Shown: positions 16,783-25,780, numbered from the stretch's first letter. The stretch is DNA of 64,000 bases from CAMLLJ01 sp035759585 (GCA_035759585.1 DASTUP010000187.1:37146-101145); one strand, 5' to 3'. Notes: a model not told the origin generated them from the sequence alone. Numbers and translations: made by a program.

Positions 16783-17445
16783 GCGAACGATGAGCACCGA
16801 CATCGGGGCGGTTCGCGCAAGCCGCCGGGCCACGCCCCCCAGCGGATCTGCCGTGTCCTGACCACTCCGGCCGATGACGATGAGATCGACAGGCACGCGC
16901 TGCGCGATGGTCAGCAGCGACGCGGCCGGATCACCCTTGCGAACGACGGCGGGCAGGTGAGCGACCTCCAGCGCGGCATCGAAGTGGCGCGACACGGAAA
17001 GGGCGGAATCGAGCACGTTCGGCGACGCCGCGGCACCATGGAGTCCCGCCAGGATGCGCCGCGGCCGCGTGGCGCCGCCGGCACCGACGACGAGCACCGG
17101 CACCCGCGCGTGACGGAGGAACCGCTCACCGGTGCGGCCATCGTTGCCCCCGGCAAGGTTGCGGCCGAGGACGAGCAGATCCGCCTCGAGCTCGGCAAGG
17201 AGACCGTCCATCTCGCGCCGTGGGTCGCCCACACGCACGTGGAGCCCGAGCGACTCGGAGCCGAAGGTGGATGCAAAGCCCTCGAGCGCATCCATGGCGC
17301 GGCGCTGCATGGCCAGGTCCCCACGCGGAATCACCCAGGCGACATCGATGCGGGTCTCCGTCCCGGCAAATTCCCGGGCCCACCGCACCGCTCGCAGCGA
17401 TGGCGGCCGGAAATCAACCGCAACCAGTATCTGCCGAAAGTTCAC
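16561..17445 (-). CDS. Tandem universal stress protein with antisense-overlap tail
   Basis: A 294-residue protein with two Usp domains. The first starts ILVAVDFRPPSLRAVRWA and has DLLVLGRNLAG; the second starts RRILAGLHGAA and has DLIVIGRSGQDTADPLGG and SVLIVRSG. The Gly-rich stretches match ATP-binding Usp proteins. The GTG start has GGGAGG upstream and overlaps the preceding stop as GTGA, so translation is coupled. The recognisable fold ends near residue 224; about 70 low-quality residues follow, encoded antisense to the flavoprotein gene. Stop-codon loss and extension, or a sequencing slip near 16780, could explain the tail. Confidence 0.85.
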   Translation of the reverse strand: MNFRQILVAVDFRPPSLRAVRWAREFAGTETRIDVAWVIPRGDLAMQRRAMDALEGFASTFGSESLGLHVRVGDPRREMDGLLAELEADLLVLGRNLAGGNDGRTGERFLRHARVPVLVVGAGGATRPRRILAGLHGAAASPNVLDSALSVSRHFDAALEVAHLPAVVRKGDPAASLLTIAQRVPVDLIVIGRSGQDTADPLGGVARRLARTAPMSVLIVRSGQRERPVRTDTGSYPISRSPADIVRHPREVARGEHVRHRRFLPRVGANDRAEGSFVEGTAKLLGERARHASA

Positions 17446-17858
17446 GGTCCCTCCCTGATGCCGGGCGGCCTGCGGCCACCGCTGCACTCGAAGCAGGATG
17501 TCGTCTCGGGTATGGCGCTCAGCCGCGCGAACGGGATCGGGGTCCGGCAGGCGATACAGGTGCCGTAGGTGCCCGAACGCATCCGGCTGAGGGCGTCGAG
17601 GATACGCAGCAGTCGCTCGGGCACGCGCCCGTCGCGCGCCGCCAGCATTGCCGACGTGGCATCGGACGCTGCCGGAGACCACCCGGGATCCACACCGGCT
17701 GCATCGTGCTCCGCGGCCGATGACGCCACGTGCATCGCGGCGTCCGCGTCATGGTCCTCGTCCTGGAACAGCGCGGGCTGCCCACCGAGCCGCCTGAGCT
17801 CGAATCGAAGCTCGGCCCAGAGCTCGTGGAGCTCATCGGGCGTCAGGTGCGTTGCCAT
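17442..17858 (-). CDS. DksA/TraR-type zinc-finger protein
   Basis: A 138-residue protein whose C-terminus carries the four-Cys finger CIAC ... CFEC, as in DksA/TraR proteins that bind the RNA polymerase secondary channel. The N-terminal part is helical and acidic (FQDEDHDADAAMHVAS). The finger is preceded by RILDALSRMRSGTYGTCIAC, the usual family lead-in. Its stop overlaps the Usp gene start by 4 bp and its start overlaps the preceding gene by 16 bp, so the three are one translationally coupled stress unit. A general stress or stringent-type role is inferred. Confidence 0.85.
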   Translation of the reverse strand: MATHLTPDELHELWAELRFELRRLGGQPALFQDEDHDADAAMHVASSAAEHDAAGVDPGWSPAASDATSAMLAARDGRVPERLLRILDALSRMRSGTYGTCIACRTPIPFARLSAIPETTSCFECSGGRRPPGIREGP

Positions 17859-18409
17859 TGGCCACTCTCCAGTCGTGAATGATCCAGGTGGCGCGACGAC
17901 TCCCACTGAGCCATCCGGCGCCAGAGCCCCGCGCCACGGACGGCTCCCCACATCCGGCGTGCAGCAGCCATCGTGAAGACTGCAGGCGCGTCCGACCCGA
18001 CCGGGACGGTCATCGACCAGAGCGCCGGACGGCCTTCGGCCGCAGGTATCGGGGAGATCCGTCCGATCTCTTCGTCCCCCAGGGAAAGGCGAAACGAATC
18101 CCCGTCAGCCTGTGCGACCAGCCTGGGGATGGCTTCGGGCTCGCTTCGCTGACGAAAGGTGACCAGGAGGAGACGCAGCGTGTCGCCGACTTCCGCCTGC
18201 GTCGCGGGGGTTGCGCCGGCGAATTGCGCCTCATATGCAACGCGCCCCGCATGCGCGGCCCATGCCGCGGATGCAGCCGCGTCGGAAGTATGAAAACCGT
18301 GGAGCGAGAGCAGGATTCGATCGTTCTCGCCCCTGGTCAGGGCTCCGATCGACGTGCTGCCCTGATCGAGGTGATAGAGAACCGGAGAAGTACCGCGATG
18401 GAAACGCAT
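17843..18409 (-). CDS. Conserved-looking protein of unknown function, first gene of stress operon
   Basis: A 188-residue cytoplasmic protein that I do not recognise. It has a mixed alpha/beta composition (YHLDQGSTSIGALTRGEND, DTLRLLLVTFRQ, RLSLGDEEIGRISPIP) and a basic C-terminus. There is no signal peptide or membrane helix. AGGAG precedes the ATG. It leads the coupled DksA-like and Usp genes, so a stress-related role is likely from context only. Confidence 0.6.
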   Translation of the reverse strand: MRFHRGTSPVLYHLDQGSTSIGALTRGENDRILLSLHGFHTSDAAASAAWAAHAGRVAYEAQFAGATPATQAEVGDTLRLLLVTFRQRSEPEAIPRLVAQADGDSFRLSLGDEEIGRISPIPAAEGRPALWSMTVPVGSDAPAVFTMAAARRMWGAVRGAGLWRRMAQWESSRHLDHSRLESGQWQRT

Positions 18410-18477
18410 GGCAAGCTCCTGCGTCGGTCGACGCGCATGGTCACAGGGCGTGTGGCCGCAGCCACCCGAAAACGGAA

Positions 18478-18507
18478 CGCCCCGCCTGCACACACGCAGG
18501 CGGGGCG
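18478..18507. other. Perfect 12-bp hairpin upstream of the stress operon
   Basis: CGCCCCGCCTGC (18478-18489), loop ACACAC, then GCAGGCGGGGCG (18496-18507). No T run follows on either strand. It lies in the probable leader of the minus-strand stress operon, so it may act as an attenuator or mRNA stabiliser, or end plus-strand antisense transcription. Confidence 0.5.
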
Positions 18508-18890
18508 AAATCGGGAGCGCTGCGATCGACCGTTCTACGCGGGAGTGACCACCGTCGAACGGAGACGCGGAGTACCGAGCCTGGGCGTGGAATAGGCGGG
18601 CTGGACGCGCGCGGAAACGGGGAGCGACATCCCCGCTCCGGCGCGCGTCCGAGGCACGCGCATTTCAGACACACGTGTTCTGTGCAGCCCGCTCGGGATT
18701 GCGAGGAGCGGATCCGCTGTGTGGCCGCATTCTGACGCTCGGGCTCGGCGGTGGACCACTGTGAATGACCCCCAGGTCTCGATCTGTTGAACGGGGCCGG
18801 TGCGCGGTCGGCCGCGCATGCGGCGAACGGAGCACCGACCCCGGAGTGAACCAGCTGCAGATGGATAATAGCCGCATCGGCGGTGAAACT

Positions 18891-18926
18891 CAACGCACCT
18901 TACGACGCGTACCAGGAGGTGCGTTG
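18891..18926 (+). promoter_or_regulatory. 10-bp perfect inverted repeat upstream of the cupin gene
   Basis: CAACGCACCT (18891-18900) is repeated inverted as AGGTGCGTTG (18917-18926) with 16 bp between, about 57 bp before the cupin ATG. It could be an operator for a dimeric regulator or a 5'-leader hairpin. Confidence 0.45.
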
Positions 18927-18983
18927 AAGAATTCTTTCTGCGGTGCGTCCGCCGCTTCCCCTCAATGGATGCTCGGGAGTGAC

Positions 18984-19313
18984 ATGAATCTGTACGACTC
19001 TCACACGCTCGCCCGGGAGGCGGTCGCTCGGCCTGGACGGCCGGGATTCGCTTTGGCGCACGATCACGCAGACGCGCGACTCGTCGTCTTCCGGATCGAT
19101 CCCGGCCAGCAGGTCGCGCCGCACACGAGTCCCGCGAGCGTTTTCCTGGTCGTGACTTCCGGAAGCGGCTTCATCTCCGGCGCCGACGGTGAGCGCGCCG
19201 TAGCGGCCGGGGCGATCGCCGCCTTTGCGCCCGGCGAGCGGCACGGCATGCGGGCCGCGGAGGAGCAGCTCGTGATCGCGGCGTTCATCGCGCCGGGTCC
19301 GGGAGGGCGGTGA
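18984..19313 (+). CDS. Small cupin-domain protein
   Basis: A 109-residue single-domain cupin. The first cupin motif resembles VFRIDPGQQVAPHTSPASVFLVVTSGSG and the second FAPGERHGMRA. The His and Glu pattern is partial (one His in PHT, one His in ERHG), so metal binding is uncertain. GGGAG precedes the ATG. Small cupins like this often act as sensors or isomerases; nothing here indicates which. It overlaps the control region of the truncated membrane gene that follows at 3 bp, so both were probably one operon. Confidence 0.8.
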   Translation: MNLYDSHTLAREAVARPGRPGFALAHDHADARLVVFRIDPGQQVAPHTSPASVFLVVTSGSGFISGADGERAVAAGAIAAFAPGERHGMRAAEEQLVIAAFIAPGPGGR

Positions 19314-19315
19314 CG

Positions 19316-19552
19316 ATGGACCGGTTCGTCCGCGCATTCCTCCGCGCGTCGCTCGCCTGGCTCGGTCTCGGCGTCACGCTCGGCGTCGCCAGGGCGGTGC
19401 ATCCGGCGTGGATCGCGTATCGGCCCGCGCATCTGCACATGAACCTGCTCGGCTTCGTCACGATGATGATCTTCGGCGTGGCCCTTCACGTGATCCCGCA
19501 GTTCACGGGGCGACCGCTGCACACTGTCGGGCTGGCGAGGCCGCAGGGGTAG
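19316..19552 (+). pseudogene. Truncated heme-copper/NnrS-like small membrane protein
   Basis: 78 codons from ATG (GGGAGG upstream) to TAG. The peptide is highly hydrophobic with RPAHLHMNLLGFVTMMIFGV and ALHVIPQFTGRP, a segment typical of cytochrome-oxidase-subunit-I-like or NnrS-like membrane proteins that are normally about twice as long with further helices. After RPLHTVGLARPQG the frame stops and neither other frame continues a membrane protein. I read it as a broken gene, though a short functional protein cannot be excluded. Confidence 0.5.
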
Positions 19553-19766
19553 TCGCGCATCCCGCCCGGATCCTTGCAGCCTCCGCGTACGCGGATCGGC
19601 CCTGCGGGAGCCGTCCTTCTCTGCAGATCCTTGCGCGTCCCGACCGAACCGATTGGGGCACGGATTCGTACTTTCGCGCACAAGCCGACGATCCTTGCAC
19701 TCCGGGTCGTGGCGCGGGCGTTGCGCGCAGGCGGTCATCGATCCATCCCCCCCATGGAGGTTTCCG

Positions 19767-20513
19767 ATGATCCCTTCCCGCAGTCTCGCGCTGGCAGTTG
19801 CCGCCACCCTCGCCCTTGGCGCCTGCAGCACCGAGGAGTCCCCTCTGGCCGAGGCGGCCAGCGCCGCTCCCGCATTCGACCAGGCGGAGACCGGCAATGG
19901 CGCACCGAGCGGCGAGCACTTCACCCTCAACATCATCGGCATGAAGCACGACAAGAGCGCCGAGATGGATGAGCTCGGCGGCCACGTCATCTTCGTCGAC
20001 CTCGGCAGCCGTACCGGCGACGCCGTGACGACGAAGATCATGCTGTCGGAGGGCGAATTCGCCGTGCTCGACAAGAACGGCACCGACGGACGTGCCGGCT
20101 TCCAGCTTCCCGCACCGGCCGGCGGCACCGCGTACCAGGTGTATGCCCGGCCGCTCGGCACCCCGGGAGGCATGGCGAAGATCACTACCTGCGCCGAGGA
20201 AGTCGTGGTGGACGGGGTGGCGGTGGTGGATGAAGTCTGCTCGACCGAGAACGAGGTGTTCGTCCGCTCCGCCGGCAAGGGGAACAAGTTCGAGAACGTC
20301 ACGCAGTCGCTCACCACGATCGTGATCGATGACGACGTGACCACGACGTACGACGAGACCACGGCCTATACCGCGTGCGGCGGCACGGATACCGACGGCG
20401 ACGATGCGCCCATCCGCGTCGACCTGTTCAACGCATGCCTCGAGAACTACTTCTGGAAGTACGACAACAACGGGCTGCGGATCCTGCAGGTCCGGTTCTA
20501 CCCGGCGAGCTGA
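19767..20513 (+). CDS. Lipoprotein of unknown function
   Basis: A 248-residue exported lipoprotein. Residues 1-20 are a signal peptide with lipobox LGAC. The mature protein is acidic and strand-rich; it contains TLNIIGMKHDKSAEMDE, GGHVIFVDLGSRTG and two spaced cysteine pairs (TTCAEE/VCSTE and YTACGG/NACLEN) that could form disulphides. GGAGG precedes the ATG. No family is recognised. It is a single-gene unit ended by a strong hairpin. Confidence 0.75.
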   Translation: MIPSRSLALAVAATLALGACSTEESPLAEAASAAPAFDQAETGNGAPSGEHFTLNIIGMKHDKSAEMDELGGHVIFVDLGSRTGDAVTTKIMLSEGEFAVLDKNGTDGRAGFQLPAPAGGTAYQVYARPLGTPGGMAKITTCAEEVVVDGVAVVDEVCSTENEVFVRSAGKGNKFENVTQSLTTIVIDDDVTTTYDETTAYTACGGTDTDGDDAPIRVDLFNACLENYFWKYDNNGLRILQVRFYPAS

Positions 20514-20527
20514 ACCTTCCGCACGAG

Positions 20528-20565
20528 AACGAGCCGCCCGGGCCTGTCAGCCGGGGCGGCTCGTT
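20528..20565. terminator. Bidirectional terminator-like hairpin
   Basis: AACGAGCCGCCC (20528-20539) pairs perfectly with GGGCGGCTCGTT (20554-20565). It lies 14 bp after the lipoprotein stop and 21 bp beyond the end of the convergent sensor kinase gene, the right place to stop both transcripts. Short A and T edges sit on each side. Confidence 0.8.
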
Positions 20566-20586
20566 CGCATTCGGGTGGCCCAGGAC

Positions 20587-23118
20587 TCAGCCCGCGAGCG
20601 CGTCGCTCACCCGCTCCGCCAGCGACGCCGCACTGAAGGGCTTCTGCAGGAACGCAAATCCGGGCTCGAGGATTCCGCGCTGGATCACCGCATCGTCGGT
20701 ATACCCGGACATGAAGAGCACCTTGATCGCCGGCCGCATCTCACGAATGCGCTCGGCGAGCTGCCGGCCGTTCAGCCCGGGCATCACGACGTCTGTCACG
20801 AGCAGCTCGATCGCGCCGGGATGCGATTCGCACCAGGCGAGCGCTTCCCCGACCGTCCCCACCGCCTTCACCTCATATCCCTGGCGCACCAGGATCTCGT
20901 TCGCCACGTGCAGCAGCGCGGGCTCGTCTTCCACGAGGAGGATCTGCTCCGCGCGACCGCGGCGGCGGGTATCGTGCGCCTGCTTCCGGGGAGGCGCCGC
21001 CGCACCCTCGACGGCAGGGAGGTAGACCTTGAACGTCGCCCCCGCACCCGGCTCGCTGTACACGATCACCGAGCCACCGCTCTGTTCGACGATGCCATAG
21101 ACCGTGGAGAGCCCGAGCCCGGTACCCTTCCCCGCCTCCTTGGTCGTGAAGAACGGCTCGAAGATCTGGGCCTGCTGCTCGCGCGGAATGCCGATGCCGG
21201 TGTCGCCCACCGCGAGCATCACGTAGCGGCCTGCGGGGAGCGACCGGCTTCCGCGGGCGTGGACCTCGTCGAGCTCGATCATCGCGGTCTCAATCGTGAG
21301 CCGGCCACCGTCGGGCATCGCATCGCGCGCGTTGACGGCCAGGTTCATGATCACCTGCTCGATCTGGCCGGGATCCGCCTCGACGGCGCTCAGGTCCGGC
21401 GCGAGGCGCGACTCGAGGGTGATGTCCTCGCCGATGATCCGCTCGAGCATGCTGTGCAGGCCCGAGACGATCTCGTTCACGTCGACGATCCGCCGCTCCG
21501 CCACCTGTTGCCGGCTGAAGACCAGGAGCTGGCGCGTCAGCCCGGCGCCGCGCCTTCCGGCCTCGCGAACCTCTTCGGCGTCGGCGCGGCGCGGATCGTC
21601 CTCGGGGAGGTCCTGCACCAGCAGATCGGCGTAGCCGATGACCGCGGAGAGGATGTTGTTGAAGTCGTGCGCGATCCCCCCTGCCAGCCGTCCGACGGCC
21701 TCCATCTTCTGCGCCTGGCGAAAGCGCGCCTCGAGCTGGTTCCGCTCGGTGACGTCGTGCGCGAGGACGAGCTCCGCGTCCCGACCCGCGAAGCGGAGCG
21801 ATCCGGCGCTGAGCTCGACGTCGAGCAGCGTCCCGTCCTTCGTGCGGTGGCGCCAGCGGGTGGGATCGCTGCCCCGCGGCCCGGCCGCAACCGCCGCAAG
21901 GAGCCGCGGCACCTCCTCCGGCGGGCGGATGTCCCGAAGCGACATCCCGAGGAATTCATCATGCGAAAACCCGTATCGCCTGACGGCCGCGCGGTTCACG
22001 GCGAGAAAGGCGAGCGTTTCCCGGTCGTAGACCCACATGGGGCTCGGGTTGAGATCGAAGAGCAGGCGGTACTGCTCTTCCGAGGCGCGCAGCTGCGCCT
22101 GGCCGTCCTTGACGCGGCTCACCATCGTGCCGAATGCATCACCGAGCCTGCCGAGCTCGTCCTGGCGCGCGTGCGCCAGACTGAACTCGCTCAGGTCTCC
22201 GCGTGCGACGGCTTCGGCGGCGGTCGTGAGCTCACGCAGCGGCGTCGTCAGGCGGCGGCTCATGAGCCATCCGAGCAACGCGCCGAAGCCGAGTACCGCG
22301 AGGCCCACCAGCATGAGGTCGCGCAGGAGCGACCGGGCATTGCTCAGCGCCTCGGACGCCGGGCGCTCCGCTGCAAGGATCCAGGGGCTGCCTGCGATCC
22401 GGGCGCGGGCCCCGATCCGGTCGATCCCTCCCCGCCGATAGGCGCCGTCGCCAGGAACGCCTTCGACGCGGACCGACTCGGCCGGTGCCGCGGCGTCGAC
22501 CCAGAGGCCTTCGTCCCTGTTGCTGAGGAGCAGAGTCGAGCCGCGTCCGATCATCGAGACGACCTGCCGCATTCCCTCCGGGGTCGCGCCGAGGCGGCGC
22601 CGCACGATGAGATGACCGGGCCCATCCGGCAACGCACCGAGTGGTGCCGTCATCTCATAGTAGGTGAACCCATCGGCCTGATAGAGCCGGCCGACCGCTG
22701 CCGAATCCGGACGCGCGGGGGCGCCTGCAGCGGCGATCGAGTCGGTCCGAGTGGTCGGCCACGCCGACAGAAGGAGCGCGCCACGGGAGTCGCGGAGCTC
22801 GCCGGCACCGCCCTCGGCCGTGTCCCTCGCGATACTCTGAAGCGCCCGGCGGGCCGAACCCTCGCTCGCGGCATTCCCTCGGCCGAACGCCACGATGGCC
22901 GTGTCGAGGGTGGCGGCGGTGAGTGCCTGCACGGCATTGACCGCCTCCTGGGAGAGGAGACCCGCGAACTGTTCCGCCACCGTCTGGAGGCGCGCCCGCT
23001 CCGCCGTGATCTGCCCCCTCGCCGCAGCACGATACGCGAGAGCACCGAACAGGACGATGACCGCGAGCAGAAGCCCCGCGATCAGCAGTGGAAGCCGGAC
23101 ATTGAGCGAGAGATTCAT
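20587..23118 (-). CDS. Hybrid sensor histidine kinase with PAS and receiver domains
   Basis: An 843-residue membrane kinase. Order: a transmembrane helix near residues 8-28, a periplasmic sensor to about 255, a second helix near 265-283, a HAMP linker (RRLTTPLRELTTAAEAVARG), a PAS domain (YRLLFDLNPSPMWVYDRETL), the H box GGIAHDFNNILSAVIGYADLL, an ATPase domain with AVNARDAMPDGG and GTGLGLSTVYGIVEQSGG, and a receiver domain with LLVTDVVMPGLNG. No DNA-binding output is present, so another protein must receive the phosphate. Its start overlaps the upstream antiporter stop by 4 bp, suggesting it senses ion or membrane stress. Confidence 0.92.
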   Translation of the reverse strand: MNLSLNVRLPLLIAGLLLAVIVLFGALAYRAAARGQITAERARLQTVAEQFAGLLSQEAVNAVQALTAATLDTAIVAFGRGNAASEGSARRALQSIARDTAEGGAGELRDSRGALLLSAWPTTRTDSIAAAGAPARPDSAAVGRLYQADGFTYYEMTAPLGALPDGPGHLIVRRRLGATPEGMRQVVSMIGRGSTLLLSNRDEGLWVDAAAPAESVRVEGVPGDGAYRRGGIDRIGARARIAGSPWILAAERPASEALSNARSLLRDLMLVGLAVLGFGALLGWLMSRRLTTPLRELTTAAEAVARGDLSEFSLAHARQDELGRLGDAFGTMVSRVKDGQAQLRASEEQYRLLFDLNPSPMWVYDRETLAFLAVNRAAVRRYGFSHDEFLGMSLRDIRPPEEVPRLLAAVAAGPRGSDPTRWRHRTKDGTLLDVELSAGSLRFAGRDAELVLAHDVTERNQLEARFRQAQKMEAVGRLAGGIAHDFNNILSAVIGYADLLVQDLPEDDPRRADAEEVREAGRRGAGLTRQLLVFSRQQVAERRIVDVNEIVSGLHSMLERIIGEDITLESRLAPDLSAVEADPGQIEQVIMNLAVNARDAMPDGGRLTIETAMIELDEVHARGSRSLPAGRYVMLAVGDTGIGIPREQQAQIFEPFFTTKEAGKGTGLGLSTVYGIVEQSGGSVIVYSEPGAGATFKVYLPAVEGAAAPPRKQAHDTRRRGRAEQILLVEDEPALLHVANEILVRQGYEVKAVGTVGEALAWCESHPGAIELLVTDVVMPGLNGRQLAERIREMRPAIKVLFMSGYTDDAVIQRGILEPGFAFLQKPFSAASLAERVSDALAG

Positions 23119-24461
23119 GTCGAGGGCGCCTCGACCGCGCCACTCTCGCGCTTCCCGAGGGGCGTTTCGAACCCGGCCGCGCCCTTTGCATTGATCTCCC
23201 CCGCGCGGGCGAGCGCACGGCGGAAGAAGACCGCGCCGACCGTCTCGTTGACGGCGATGACCGACAGAAGGATCGTCCGCATCGTGCCTCCCACTGCGGG
23301 ATAAGCCTGCTCCGCCACCGTCACGAGGCCGATCGCGACCCCGGCCTGGGAAATGAGCCCCATCCAGAGCGTATCGGATTCGGCCCGCGGAATTCCTGCG
23401 ACGCGGGCGCCGATTCGCGTGCCGGTCCAGATGCCGAACGCGCGCGCGAGCACAATCGGAATCACCACGGGCCAGAGCGCAATCAGCTCGGCGATCTCGA
23501 GCTTCGCGCCGGCCAGCGCGAAGAACACGACGAAGACGGGAGCAGCCGATCGTTCCATCGCATGCCGCAGCGCGCGCCCCGACCTGCCGGGTGCCGCCGT
23601 TTCAGCGACAAATCCGGCCACCAGCAGCGTCAGCAGCGTCTCGACGTGGGCGAGGCGCGATATCTCGAGCCCGAAGAACGTGACCAGCAGCGCGAAGAGG
23701 AAAAGCTCGCCACGGACAAAACGGAGGTAGAGCGCGACGGCGCCTCCGAGTAGCGCGCCGATGGGAATGGCGCCGCCGATCTCCCATACCGTCGCCCCCA
23801 GGCTGCCGACGCCTTCGCCGCCCGACGGAACCAATGACTGCGCCGCGGACAGTGCGGCACTGAAGACCAGCACCACCACGACGTCCGCCAGGAGCACGAC
23901 ACCCAGGGTGGTGCGGGAAAGCGGGCCCCGCGCACCCGTCTCGGTGAGGAGCGCCATGGTGACGGCGGGCGAATGAACGATGGCAATCGAGGCGAACAGC
24001 CCGGCGAACGTCAGCGTGGTGAGCGTATTCGTCCCTTGAAGGAAGGGTACGAACTCGCGCATCAGCAGCAGGGCGCCGAAGATCACGAGGAAGGTAACCG
24101 TCAGCTCGATCCCGGTGACCTTGAGCAGTGCGACGCCACGCCGCCGCAGCTCACCCCACTCCAGCTCGGCGCCGGCGAGAAAGGCGATGAGGGCAATCGC
24201 CAGATCGCTCACGGGTGACAGGTCGGCAACCGCCTCTGCCGGCACCGCGGCGAGCGCACTGGGTCCGAAGATCGCGCCGGCGGCGAGATAGCCGACGAGC
24301 TTCGGGAGATTGAACTGCTTCATCAGCTCGCCGACCGAGTACGCCGCGAGGATCAGGAAGCCGAAGGCGAGCAGGGCTTCGCCGAAGCCTTCCGCCGGAC
24401 CGGCGACCAGGACCAGCTGCATGCCCCCGAAGAGCAGCGCGAGGATGACGAGCCTCCGCAT
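23115..24461 (-). CDS. CPA2-family cation:proton antiporter
   Basis: A 448-residue integral membrane protein with about 12-13 helices. FGFLILAAYSVGELMKQFNLPKLVGYLAAGAIFGP is the usual opening of the CPA2 Na+/H+ exchanger fold, here cut for length in description: key parts are NLPKLVGYLAAG and IAFLAGAELEW. FVVFFALAGAKLEI matches the second half-repeat. No TrkA-N domain follows, unlike the gene at 4788. It overlaps the kinase start by 4 bp and its own start abuts the preceding antiporter, so the three form a tight unit. Confidence 0.86.
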   Translation of the reverse strand: MRRLVILALLFGGMQLVLVAGPAEGFGEALLAFGFLILAAYSVGELMKQFNLPKLVGYLAAGAIFGPSALAAVPAEAVADLSPVSDLAIALIAFLAGAELEWGELRRRGVALLKVTGIELTVTFLVIFGALLLMREFVPFLQGTNTLTTLTFAGLFASIAIVHSPAVTMALLTETGARGPLSRTTLGVVLLADVVVVLVFSAALSAAQSLVPSGGEGVGSLGATVWEIGGAIPIGALLGGAVALYLRFVRGELFLFALLVTFFGLEISRLAHVETLLTLLVAGFVAETAAPGRSGRALRHAMERSAAPVFVVFFALAGAKLEIAELIALWPVVIPIVLARAFGIWTGTRIGARVAGIPRAESDTLWMGLISQAGVAIGLVTVAEQAYPAVGGTMRTILLSVIAVNETVGAVFFRRALARAGEINAKGAAGFETPLGKRESGAVEAPST

Positions 24462-25780
24462 CAGGCCTTCCCCTCGTGAGACGCCACGGCATCTTCGCGC
24501 GGCGGCGAAGCGGCTGGCTGCGCCTCGAGCGGCCTGGCCGGCTCGGCAGGCGCCGTTGCGCCGGCGGGCGCCACGACCGAGCCCGAGGCGCGGATCGCGT
24601 GCGGGCTCGCGCCCACAGCGGCATTCATCAGCCGCGCAGAGAAGAGATCGGTAAGGAGCACGGAAGCGATCGCCGCCGTGAAGATGATGTTCGGGAAGAA
24701 GGCATTCGTCTCAGTGAGATAATTGAACGCGATGGCGAGCGCGAGCCCGCCCTGACCGAGGAGGGCGCGGCCCCAGTTGTTCCCGAGAATCGGGAGCATG
24801 CCGTTGAAGCGCGCCGCCAGCCGCGCGCCGCCTACCTTGGCGAGGCCGCGCATCACGACGAACACCACCACCGGCACGACCCAGGCGTTCGTGCTCGGCG
24901 TCCAGATCGCGCCGCCGCAGAGCAGCAGCACGAAATACAGCGGCCGCTCCACGCTCGTGAGCGCCTTCACGATCTCGCTGCGGTTCCGCGACGTGTTCAC
25001 GAGGATCGTGCCGAGCAGCAGTCCCGGCAGGAGTGGCGAGAGGCGGAGGTACGTGGCGGCGCCCGTCATGAGCACGATGGCGCCCGCGAGCGAGATGAAC
25101 AGGCGGTCCTGATCGCGCTCCTCGCCGAGGAAGAGATGGAAGAGCGCACCGCCGACCACGCCGATGGTGACGCTGATGACCGCCCACTCGACGGCCGTCG
25201 GCGACCTGACCAGCTGCGGCGCCGGGACGTGGCTCAGGCAGAGGACGAGCGCGAGCGTGACGATCGCCACGAGCGAATCCATCCACACCGCGACCTCGAG
25301 CTGGCGCACCACGAGCGTAGCGCGGCCCTGGCGGCGCACGATGAGCTCCATCGCATCGGCGGCCGAGCCGGTGGCAACCGCGCCAAGGACGAGCGACGGG
25401 ACGAGGGCGTACGCGCTCGAGACATTGAAGAGCCACTGCAGCACCACGACGCTCGAGCCCGTCACCACGAAGAGCGTAATGAGCGATTGCACGAACGCCA
25501 CGCGATAGAACACCCCGCGCAGGCGCACGAGCGCCGGAAGGTAGAGCCGCATGCCGACCATCGCGCCCATCCAGCCGAGCGAGAGCGTCATGAACGGCGT
25601 GAAGGCGCGGAGGGCTTCTTCCGAGAGGACGCCGGAGACCTGGGGCCCGAGCAGGATGCCGAGCAGGAGGTACTCCGCGCCCGACACGATGAGGAAGTGG
25701 CGCCCGAGCCATTGGAATGCCACCTTCGCCGCGCCATACGCCACGGCGACGAGGATGACGAGCAGCAGCGAAGCGCTCAT
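24461..25780 (-). CDS. Second, divergent cation:proton antiporter
   Basis: A 439-residue membrane protein of the Na+/H+ exchanger superfamily, clearly different in sequence from the next gene. It shows FLIVSGAEYLLLGILLGPQ, LSLGWMGAMVGMRLYLP and YLRLSPLLPGLLLGTILVNT, then GQGGLALAIAFNYL in the second half. A cytoplasmic Ala/Pro-rich tail of about 55 residues ends the protein. It shares one base with the following antiporter gene. Two unlike antiporters side by side may form a heteromeric or two-ion system. Confidence 0.82.
   Translation of the reverse strand: MSASLLLVILVAVAYGAAKVAFQWLGRHFLIVSGAEYLLLGILLGPQVSGVLSEEALRAFTPFMTLSLGWMGAMVGMRLYLPALVRLRGVFYRVAFVQSLITLFVVTGSSVVVLQWLFNVSSAYALVPSLVLGAVATGSAADAMELIVRRQGRATLVVRQLEVAVWMDSLVAIVTLALVLCLSHVPAPQLVRSPTAVEWAVISVTIGVVGGALFHLFLGEERDQDRLFISLAGAIVLMTGAATYLRLSPLLPGLLLGTILVNTSRNRSEIVKALTSVERPLYFVLLLCGGAIWTPSTNAWVVPVVVFVVMRGLAKVGGARLAARFNGMLPILGNNWGRALLGQGGLALAIAFNYLTETNAFFPNIIFTAAIASVLLTDLFSARLMNAAVGASPHAIRASGSVVAPAGATAPAEPARPLEAQPAASPPREDAVASHEGKA

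Larger units (their letters stand above)
18410..18983. other. 574-bp intergenic region with two strong hairpins
   Basis: No convincing gene is present. The region separates the divergent stress operon and cupin gene. It holds a perfect 12-bp stem with a 6-nt loop (18478-18507) and a perfect 10-bp inverted repeat (18891-18926), described separately. Between them I see only shadow frames and a possible -10 element GATAAT at 18864-18869. Confidence 0.6.

Noticed and set aside
20404..23304. 966-codon plus-strand open frame
   Set aside because: It is antisense to the hybrid sensor kinase, whose domains and motifs are clear. The plus-strand product is Arg- and His-rich without any fold, as expected from a high-G+C shadow frame.
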